Shown: piece after piece, positions 58,595 to 64,000 of the stretch
Position numbering within the stretch: the first letter of the stretch is position 1
Layout of the letters: each line of letters starts with the position of its first letter
Assembly (NCBI GenBank): GCA_947487835.1
Contig: CANKXX010000002.1
Coordinates: 616,094 to 680,093, forward strand
Direction of reading: 5' to 3'
Source of the DNA: an uncultured Microbacteriaceae bacterium
Lineage (GTDB): Bacteria; Actinomycetota; Actinomycetes; Actinomycetales; Microbacteriaceae
Length of the DNA: 64,000 nt
The notes under the pieces: model-generated
Told to the model about the DNA's origin: nothing
Seen by the model: only the letters and a program-made list of their open reading frames with translations
Databases searched by the model: none
Program-made: the position numbers and the translations under genes

Positions 58595-59167
58595 GTGACG
58601 CAATCCGACAGTCCCCGCACGTCCGACGCCCTCGTCCTGATCCGGGCTGAGCTCGACGCCCTGATCGACCGTGCCGCGGCGCAGGACCTCGACTCGGTCG
58701 CGGACGTCGTCGGGTCCGCCGACCGCGTGTTCGTGCACGGGGCCGGGCGGTCCGGCCTCGCGCTACGGATGACCGCGATGCGGCTCATGCACCTCGGCCT
58801 CGCCGTGCACGTGGTCGGCGACGTGACGACCCCCGCGATCGCAGTCGGCGACGTGCTCCTGACCGCGAGCGGATCCGGCACGACGGGCGGCATCGTCCGC
58901 GCCGCGGAGGCGGCCACGAAGGCAGGGGCGCGGGTGGCGGCGATCACGACCGCAGCGGACTCGCCGCTCGTGCGACTCGCGTCCGCGAGCGTCGTGCTTC
59001 CCGCGGCGGAGAAGCTCGACCGCTCCGGCAGCGCATCCGCTCAGTACGCGGGCGGCCTCTTCGAGCAGGCGGTCGTGCTGCTCGGGGACGCGATCTTCCA
59101 CGCGCTGTGGCAGCGCGGCGGGCAGAGCGCGGATGACCTCTGGCCGCGTCACGCGAACCTCGAATGA
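58595..59167 (+). CDS. hxlB: 6-phospho-3-hexuloisomerase (SIS domain)
   Basis: The 190-residue SIS-domain protein has 'VFVHGAGRSGLALRMTAMRL', 'GLAVHVVGDVTTPAIAVGDV' and 'LTASGSGTTGGIVRAAEAA'. The pattern and length match PHI, which converts hexulose-6-phosphate to fructose-6-phosphate in the ribulose monophosphate pathway. The assignment rests on the synthase gene that follows. GTG 58595 is preferred because GAGG lies nine bases upstream; ATG 58586 in frame directly follows that site. The stop is just before the synthase gene (39 bases to its chosen start). Confidence 0.87.
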   Translation: MTQSDSPRTSDALVLIRAELDALIDRAAAQDLDSVADVVGSADRVFVHGAGRSGLALRMTAMRLMHLGLAVHVVGDVTTPAIAVGDVLLTASGSGTTGGIVRAAEAATKAGARVAAITTAADSPLVRLASASVVLPAAEKLDRSGSASAQYAGGLFEQAVVLLGDAIFHALWQRGGQSADDLWPRHANLE

Positions 59168-59205
59168 CCCAGGCACCACCAACCCATCAGAAAGACAGGA
59201 CCATC

Positions 59206-59829
59206 GTGAAGCTCCAGTTCGCCATTGACGCCCTCAGCACCAAGGACGCCCTCGACCTCGCGGCCCAGGCCGCGCCGCACGTCGACATCCTCGAGCTCGG
59301 CACCCCGCTCATCAAGAGTGAGGGCCTCTCGGTCATCACCGCCATGAAGGAGGCGCACCCCGACAAGATTGTGTTCGGTGACCTCAAGACGATGGACGCC
59401 GGCGCGCTCGAGGCCGACATCGCTTTCGCCGCCGGTGCGGACCTCGTGACCGTGCTCGGCGTGGCCGACGACTCGACCATCGCCGGTGCCATCTCCGCCG
59501 GCAAGAAGCACGGCAAGGGCGTGGTCGTGGACCTCATCGGCGTGACTGACAAGGTCGCCCGGGCCCGCGAGGTCGTCGCCCTCGGCGCCGAGTTCGTCGA
59601 GATGCACTCCGGCCTCGACGAGCAGGCCCTCGAGGGCTACTCGCTCGACGGCCTGCTCCGCGCGGGCGAGGAGGCGGGCGTGCCGTTCTCCGTCGCCGGC
59701 GGCGTGAACTCGAGCTCCATCGCCGCCGTGCAGGCCTCGGGTGCCCAGGTCGCCGTCGCGGGCGGCGCCATCTACGGTGCCGACAACCCCGGTGAGGCCG
59801 CCCAGGCCCTCCGCGCCGCGATCAGCTAG
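59206..59829 (+). CDS. hxlA: 3-hexulose-6-phosphate synthase
   Basis: The 207-residue TIM-barrel protein begins 'MKLQFAIDALSTKDALDLAA'. It has 'IVFGDLKTMDAGALEADIAF' with the catalytic DxKxxD motif of the OMP-decarboxylase superfamily, and ends 'VAVAGGAIYGADNPGEAAQA'. HPS condenses formaldehyde with ribulose-5-phosphate; with hxlB this gives formaldehyde fixation or detoxification. The start GTG 59206 has AGGA five bases upstream and gives the normal family length. A longer frame from 59164 overlaps hxlB but adds 14 residues not typical of the family. A family B palindrome follows the stop by 28 bases. Confidence 0.92.
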   Translation: MKLQFAIDALSTKDALDLAAQAAPHVDILELGTPLIKSEGLSVITAMKEAHPDKIVFGDLKTMDAGALEADIAFAAGADLVTVLGVADDSTIAGAISAGKKHGKGVVVDLIGVTDKVARAREVVALGAEFVEMHSGLDEQALEGYSLDGLLRAGEEAGVPFSVAGGVNSSSIAAVQASGAQVAVAGGAIYGADNPGEAAQALRAAIS

Positions 59830-59857
59830 CCCGCCCACCCCGCCCCTGTACTCCGCC

Positions 59858-59920
59858 CCTGCCCAGGCAGGAGGATCCTGCCCAGCTTTTAGCTGCGCAC
59901 GATCCTTCTGCCTGGGCAGA
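59858..59920. repeat. Repeat family B palindrome, copy 4
   Basis: Arms 59858-59885 (CCTGCCCAGGCAGGAGGATC then CTGCCCAG) and 59893-59920 pair over nearly the full length with a few mismatches and a seven-base loop CTTTTAG. It lies 28 bases after hxlA. The 27 bases before it contain partial copies of the arm start (CGCCCCTGTACTCCGCCCCT), similar to the tandem arm copies seen at 37.8 kb. Confidence 0.85.
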
Positions 59921-60007
59921 GGGGTGTGTGGCGGGTGCGTCCGGCGAGGCGAAGCCGGGCGAGGCGACGTGCGGCCGGCGCGGCAAGACTCGCGGCATCC
60001 GGGCAAC

Positions 60008-60029
60008 AAAAAAGGCCGGGAGGCTTCCT
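60008..60029 (-). terminator. Probable terminator of the tRNA-Leu gene
   Basis: On the minus strand, AGGAAGCC and GGCCTTTTTT around a four-base loop form a GC stem with one bulge followed by six T residues. It lies 55 bases past the tRNA 3' end. This is the only T-run terminator noticed in the window. Confidence 0.5.
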
Positions 60030-60083
60030 ACGCCTACCGACCCTCTTGCGGTGATCTCTCACCTTCACTGTCTCAACACAGTG

Positions 60084-60168
60084 TGTCCGAAGGGGGACTT
60101 GAACCCCCACGCCCTATACGGGCACTAGCACCTCAAGCTAGCGCGTCTGCCATTTCCGCCATCCGGAC
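60084..60168 (-). tRNA. tRNA-Leu, anticodon GAG
   Basis: The minus strand folds into an 85-base class II tRNA. The acceptor stem is GTCCGGA/TTCGGAC with one wobble and discriminator A. The anticodon stem-loop is CTAGC-TTGAGGT-GCTAG with anticodon GAG. A long variable arm TGCCCGTATAGGGC follows, then a T arm GGGGG-TTCAAGT-CCCCC. CCA is not encoded. It reads CUC and CUU leucine codons, and CUC is very common in this DNA. Confidence 0.95.
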
Positions 60169-60301
60169 CGATGGGCCTTACGACCCAACGACGTACGAGA
60201 TTAGCACGGATTTCGAGGGCCCCTGGACGCCCGGTGCGCACCGCGGATCCGGGTCCCGTCGCTCCGGCCTGGATGAACGCTCCTCGGGTACCGTGAGGAG
60301 A

Positions 60302-61615
60302 ATGAGTGCGAATACGGAGCCCGCAGACCTCGACGCCACGGCCGTGATCGCCCGCGATCTCATCCGGTTCGACACCACGAACTACGGCGAGGGCCGGTCG
60401 AACGGCGAGACCGAGGCGGCCGAGTACATGGAGGCGCACCTCCGCGCGGCGGGCCTCGAGCCGCAGCTCTTCGAGGGCGCGCCGGGCCGCACGAGCGTCG
60501 TCGCCCGGGTGAAGGGGCGCGACTCGAGCAAGGGCGCGCTCGTCGTGCACGGGCACCTGGACGTCGTGCCCGCAGACCCGGCCAACTGGAGCGTCGACCC
60601 GTTCGGCGGCGTCATCAAGGACGGGCTGCTCTGGGGCCGCGGCGCCGTCGACATGAAGAACATGGACGCCATGATCATGGCGTCGCTGCAGGAGATCCTC
60701 GGCTCCGGCCGCGAGCCCGCGCGCGACCTCATCGTGGCGTTCCTCGCCGACGAGGAGGCCGGCGGCATCGAGGGCTCGCACTACCTGGTGAAGAACCACC
60801 CGGAGCTCTTCGAGGGGGCGACCGAGGCCATCAGCGAGGTGGGCGGCTACTCCATCGACCTCGACGGCACCCGCGCCTACCTGCTGCAGACGGGGGAGAA
60901 GGCACTGGTCTGGGCGAAGCTCATCGCCCGGGGCACGGCGGGCCATGGCTCGCAGATCAACCGCGACAACGCCGTCACCCGGCTCGCGGGCGCGGTCGCG
61001 CGCATCGGCAGCCAGGAGTGGCCCGTTCACCTGACCGACACGACGAGCGCCCTGCTCGAGCGCGTCGCCGGTATCCTCGGCAAGGATCAGCAGCGCTTCA
61101 GCCCGGACGAGATCGCGATCGCCACGGGCACCGCGTCGAAGTTCATCGCGGCGACGCTGCGGACCACCACGAACCCGACGCTGCTGCAGGCGGGCTACAA
61201 GCACAACGTCATTCCGGACACCGCGGAGGCGCTGATCGACATCCGCGTGCTGCCCGGCCACGAGGACGAGGTGCTCGAGCGCGTGCGGGAACTCGCGGGC
61301 GAGGGCGTCGAGGTGGTCGTGATGCACCAGGACGTCGGCCTCGAGAACGCGTTCGACGGACCGCTCGTGGACGCCATGGTCGAGAAGCTGCGCATCCACG
61401 ACCCCGAGGCGGAGGTGCTGCCGTACCTGCTCTCCGGCGGCACCGACAACAAGGCGCTCAGCCTGCTCGGGATCACGGGTTACGGCTTCGCGCCGCTGCA
61501 GCTGCCGACCAGTCTGGACTTCCCGGCGATGTTCCACGGCGTTGACGAGCGGGTGCCGCTCGACGCGTTAGTCTTTGGCAAGCGGGTCCTGACCGACCTG
61601 CTCCTGGATTACTGA
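60302..61615 (+). CDS. M20 family metallopeptidase (dipeptidase/ArgE-DapE type)
   Basis: The 437-residue protein has the two-zinc M20 site. His85 and Asp87 lie in 'VVHGHLDVVPADPANW', Asp117 in 'LWGRGAVDMKNMDAM', the catalytic Glu151 and metal ligand Glu152 in 'FLADEEAGGIEGSHYL', and a late His in 'FPAMFHGVDERVPLD'. A dimerisation lid lies between, with 'GTAGHGSQINRDNAV'. It hydrolyses N-acyl amino acids or dipeptides; the exact substrate is uncertain. The start is ATG 60302. It is the first gene of a co-directional run with uppP and mshC, a common actinobacterial order. Confidence 0.9.
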   Translation: MSANTEPADLDATAVIARDLIRFDTTNYGEGRSNGETEAAEYMEAHLRAAGLEPQLFEGAPGRTSVVARVKGRDSSKGALVVHGHLDVVPADPANWSVDPFGGVIKDGLLWGRGAVDMKNMDAMIMASLQEILGSGREPARDLIVAFLADEEAGGIEGSHYLVKNHPELFEGATEAISEVGGYSIDLDGTRAYLLQTGEKALVWAKLIARGTAGHGSQINRDNAVTRLAGAVARIGSQEWPVHLTDTTSALLERVAGILGKDQQRFSPDEIAIATGTASKFIAATLRTTTNPTLLQAGYKHNVIPDTAEALIDIRVLPGHEDEVLERVRELAGEGVEVVVMHQDVGLENAFDGPLVDAMVEKLRIHDPEAEVLPYLLSGGTDNKALSLLGITGYGFAPLQLPTSLDFPAMFHGVDERVPLDALVFGKRVLTDLLLDY

Positions 61616-61648
61616 CCGCTCCAGCGGTCACCACAGCTGGAGCGTTAA

Positions 61649-62476
61649 TTGGGTTTCATCGAGGCGATCATCCTCGGCCTGGTACAGGGCCTCACCGAGT
61701 TCCTTCCCATCTCTTCGAGCGCACACCTGCGCATCGTCGGCCTCTTCTTCGAGGGGGCGGAGGACCCGGGCGCGACCTTCACGGCCATCACGCAGCTCGG
61801 CACCGAGCTCGCCGTGCTTGTCTTCTTCCGGCACTCGATCGCCCGCATCATCACGCGCTGGTTCCAGTCGCTGCGGGGCTCCGTGCCGCGCAACGACCCG
61901 GATGCGCGCATGGGCTGGCTCATCATCCTCGGCAGCCTGCCGATCGCGGTGATCGGCTACCTGCTGCAGGACACCATCCGCAGCACGTTCCGCTCGCTCT
62001 GGCTGATCGCGATCGTGCTCATCGTGTTCGGCATCATCCTCGGCATCGCCGACTACATGGGCCGGCGCACGCGGGAGCTGAAGGACCTCACCTACGGGCA
62101 CGGCATCATCTTCGGCCTCGCACAGTCGCTCGCGCTGATCCCCGGCGTCTCACGCTCCGGCGCCACGACCACCGCCGGTCTCGCCATGGGCTACTCCCGC
62201 CCGGCAGCGGCGCAGTACGCATTCCTCCTCGCGGTCCCCGCGGTCTTCGGCAGCGGCTTCTACGAGCTCCTCTCGAGCTTCAACGAGGCGCCCGGCATCT
62301 ATGGCGCGGGGGAGACCTTCGTCGCCACCGTCGTCGCGTTCGTCGTGGGGCTCGCGGTCATCGCGTTCCTGATGAACTACATCAAGACGAAGAGCTTCGC
62401 CCCCTTCGTCGTCTACCGCGTTGTGCTTGGCGTCGTACTGCTCGTGCTGCTTGCCACGGGCGTCATCGCCGGTTAG
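61649..62476 (+). CDS. uppP: Undecaprenyl-diphosphatase
   Basis: The 275-residue polytopic protein (about eight membrane segments) has both BacA/UppP signatures. The first is '[20 protein letters not shown]' near the N-terminus with the catalytic Glu and Ser residues. The second is '[20 protein letters not shown]' in the middle with the essential Arg. It removes phosphate from undecaprenyl diphosphate so that the lipid carrier can be reused for peptidoglycan and wall polymers; overproduction gives bacitracin resistance. The start is TTG 61649 with GGAG six bases upstream, a weak initiation codon. mshC begins nine bases after its stop. Confidence 0.95.
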   Translation: MGFIEAIILGLVQGLTEFLPISSSAHLRIVGLFFEGAEDPGATFTAITQLGTELAVLVFFRHSIARIITRWFQSLRGSVPRNDPDARMGWLIILGSLPIAVIGYLLQDTIRSTFRSLWLIAIVLIVFGIILGIADYMGRRTRELKDLTYGHGIIFGLAQSLALIPGVSRSGATTTAGLAMGYSRPAAAQYAFLLAVPAVFGSGFYELLSSFNEAPGIYGAGETFVATVVAFVVGLAVIAFLMNYIKTKSFAPFVVYRVVLGVVLLVLLATGVIAG

Positions 62477-62485
62477 GAGAACGTC

Positions 62486-63820
62486 GTGCGTTCCTGGTCG
62501 TCCCCATCCGTTCCGGAGCTGCCGGGAACCGGCCCGGTGCCTCGCATCCACGACACCGCCTCCCAGGGACTCGCGAACGCGGTCGGCCACGAGGAGGGGC
62601 GCGTGGGCGTCTACGTGTGCGGCATCACGCCGTACGACGCGACGCACATGGGGCATGCCGCGACGTACGTCGCCTTCGACACCCTCCAGCGCGCGTGGCG
62701 GGACGCGGGCTTCGAGGTCCGCTACGTGCAGAACGTCACCGACGTCGACGACCCCCTGATCGAGCGTGCCGACGCGACGGGCGTCGAATGGCGCGAGCTG
62801 GCGGAGGAGCAGACGAACCTGTTCCGTTGGGACATGGAGAGCCTCGGGGTGCTGCCGCCTGACGAGTTCATCGCGGTGACGGAGGTCATCGACGAGGTGG
62901 CCGCCGCCGTGGACACGCTGCTGGAGACCGGTTTCGCGTACCGCGTCGCGGCGCCGAACGCGGTCGAGGACGGCGCGACGGACGTCTACTTCGACGTGCA
63001 GCGGGCGGGGGAGCAGACCCCGTGGACGCTGGGCGAGGAGAGCAACTACGACCTCCCGACCATGCTGTCCCTCTTCGCCGAGCGCGGCGGGGATCCCGAC
63101 CGCGAGGGCAAGCGCGACCCGCTCGACCCGCTGCTCTGGCTCTCGGCCCGCGAGGGCGAGCCGGCCTGGGACACCACCGTCGGCCGCGGACGCCCCGGCT
63201 GGCACATCGAGTGCGCCGTGATCGCGCTGCAGCACCTCGACGACGTGACCGTGCAGGGCGGCGGCTCTGACCTCATCTTCCCGCACCACGAGATGTCCGC
63301 CGGTCACGCATCCGCCCTGACCGGCCAGGACTTCGCATGCCTGTATTCCCACGCCGGCATGGTCGCGTACGAGGGCGAGAAGATGAGCAAGTCGCTCGGA
63401 AACCTCGTGCTCGTGTCGAAGCTCCGCGCCAAGGGCATCGACCCCCGCGCGATCCGCCTCGCCCTGCTGGCGAACCACTACCGCTCCGACTGGGAGTGGA
63501 CCGCGGACACCCTCAGCACGGCCGAGGAGCGGTTGCAGCGCTGGCTGCCTCTTGCGGGCGTCGTGGGTGCGGGTGCTGGTGCGGGTGCTGGTGCTGGTGC
63601 TGGTACGGGGGAGCCGGTCTCGGCCGCGGACCTGCGTGACCGCGTGCGCGAGCACCTGGCGAACGACCTGGACGCCCCGGCGGCCCTCGCCGCGATCGAC
63701 GACTGGGTGGACGGCAACCCCGGTGCGACCTCGCCGGAGGCGGTCGCCGTGATCCACGCGCTCCTCGGAGTGGACCTCACCGCTGACCCCGACGCCCGCC
63801 CGCCTCACCACCACTCGTAA
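62486..63820 (+). CDS. mshC: Cysteine:GlcN-Ins ligase of mycothiol synthesis
   Basis: The 444-residue protein is a cysteinyl-tRNA-synthetase-like ligase that joins cysteine to glucosaminyl-inositol, the third step of mycothiol synthesis. It has 'VYVCGITPYDATHMGHA' (zinc Cys45, HIGH-like HMGH 54-57), Cys242 and His267 as the other likely zinc ligands, and KMSKS at 299-303. The absence of the tRNA-binding end of CysRS and the 'GITPYDATHMGHAATYV' string separate MshC from CysRS. It is about 30 residues longer than usual, through a Gly-Ala run (361-375, microsatellite-like DNA at 63565-63605) and a tail ending in three His. The start is GTG 62486. Confidence 0.95.
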   Translation: MRSWSSPSVPELPGTGPVPRIHDTASQGLANAVGHEEGRVGVYVCGITPYDATHMGHAATYVAFDTLQRAWRDAGFEVRYVQNVTDVDDPLIERADATGVEWRELAEEQTNLFRWDMESLGVLPPDEFIAVTEVIDEVAAAVDTLLETGFAYRVAAPNAVEDGATDVYFDVQRAGEQTPWTLGEESNYDLPTMLSLFAERGGDPDREGKRDPLDPLLWLSAREGEPAWDTTVGRGRPGWHIECAVIALQHLDDVTVQGGGSDLIFPHHEMSAGHASALTGQDFACLYSHAGMVAYEGEKMSKSLGNLVLVSKLRAKGIDPRAIRLALLANHYRSDWEWTADTLSTAEERLQRWLPLAGVVGAGAGAGAGAGAGTGEPVSAADLRDRVREHLANDLDAPAALAAIDDWVDGNPGATSPEAVAVIHALLGVDLTADPDARPPHHHS

Positions 63821-63936
63821 CTCGCCGCGGCGGCAAGGAGTCCGCCGTAATCGCATGGGGTGCGCGCACACTCTCAGGTCCGGCGGTGAGTTCTCCACAC
63901 CTCCGAAGTTCTTCGTCGAAGAAACTTTCTACCTGG

Positions 63937-63942
63937 TAGAAT
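63937..63942 (+). promoter_or_regulatory. Probable -10 box of a leaderless transcript
   Basis: TAGAAT matches the -10 consensus at five of six positions and ends seven bases before ATG 63950, so transcription would begin at or next to the start codon. An imperfect palindrome (GAAGTTCTTCG at 63905-63915 with CGAAGAAACTTTC at 63917-63929) lies just upstream and could be an operator. Confidence 0.45.
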
Positions 63943-63949
63943 GTGTGCT

Positions 63950-64000
63950 ATGAGAAACTCGGCGACGACGCTCCTCAGCACAGCGGATGCAGTCGCGCGC
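63950..64000 (+). CDS. 5' end of a gene (partial, 17 codons)
   Basis: ATG 63950 opens a frame 'MRNSATTLLSTADAVAR' that runs off the window. The start is supported by the well-placed TAGAAT rather than by a ribosome site. The helical Ala-rich beginning resembles the start of DUF222-HNH proteins, two of which occur elsewhere here, but 17 residues are too few to assign a family. Confidence 0.4.
   Translation, partial: MRNSATTLLSTADAVAR

Overview
The window is high-GC DNA with frequent GTG starts and one TTG start. It carries mshC (mycothiol ligase), uppP, DUF222/HNH nuclease genes, GtrA, a DUF899 protein and the SCO1664/DUF3090/MSMEG_4193 trio. Together these point to an actinobacterium of the Micrococcales, most likely a Microbacteriaceae member. 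No phage, conjugative or CRISPR locus is visible. Functions below come from reading motifs by eye; no database search was possible.

Layout. 1-8.5 kb: the tail of a large regulator, an MFS exporter, a nucleotidyltransferase, small membrane and DUF899 genes, a DUF222-HNH nuclease gene bracketed by short repeats, then a gamma-glutamyltransferase coupled to an alpha/beta hydrolase. 8.6-11.9 kb: a sugar ABC importer (binding protein plus two permeases, no ATPase). 12-20 kb: a Fpg/Nei glycosylase, protease II, an aldo/keto reductase, GtrA, a VOC protein, an AAA ATPase with an acidic repeat tail, and a methyltransferase. 20-22 kb: a second DUF222-HNH gene with the same flanking repeats, next to what looks like the 3' stump of an arginase gene. 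22-35 kb: a lipoprotein, a GH31 glycosidase, RidA, a GIY-YIG-like nuclease, an epoxide hydrolase, a spherulin-4-like protein, a secreted Thr-rich protein, an SDR, an autoregulated-looking HTH/membrane pair, an AlkZ-like glycosylase and a two-gene ABC exporter. 35-39 kb: a phosphotransferase, a methyltransferase, a GH26-like lid-less glycosidase, an FBP-domain protein and a repeat-rich intergenic zone.

39.2-45.6 kb is the clearest catabolic operon: two CUT1 permeases, a binding lipoprotein, two Gfo/Idh/MocA dehydrogenases and a ROK sugar kinase. It likely imports a sugar or sugar derivative, oxidises or isomerises it, and phosphorylates it. 45.8-53 kb holds a GyrI-like protein, an arsenate-reductase-type phosphatase, a Cys-rich copper-binding protein, two flavin enzymes, and a MoxR-type ATPase with its von Willebrand partner. 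53-64 kb holds the conserved actinobacterial trio (SCO1664, DUF3090, MSMEG_4193 phosphatase), a cupin, a flavin monooxygenase, a kinase/LuxR hybrid regulator divergent from the RuMP genes hxlB-hxlA, tRNA-Leu(GAG), an M20 peptidase, uppP, mshC and the start of one more gene.

The least explained structure is in the repeats. Family A is a roughly 26-34 bp imperfect palindrome (core CCCTTCGACAAGCTCAGGG) clustered around both DUF222-HNH genes. Family B is a roughly 63 bp nearly perfect palindrome (arm ends CCTGCCCAGG and CTGCCCAG) present four times between genes, in three cases with tandem repeats beside it.
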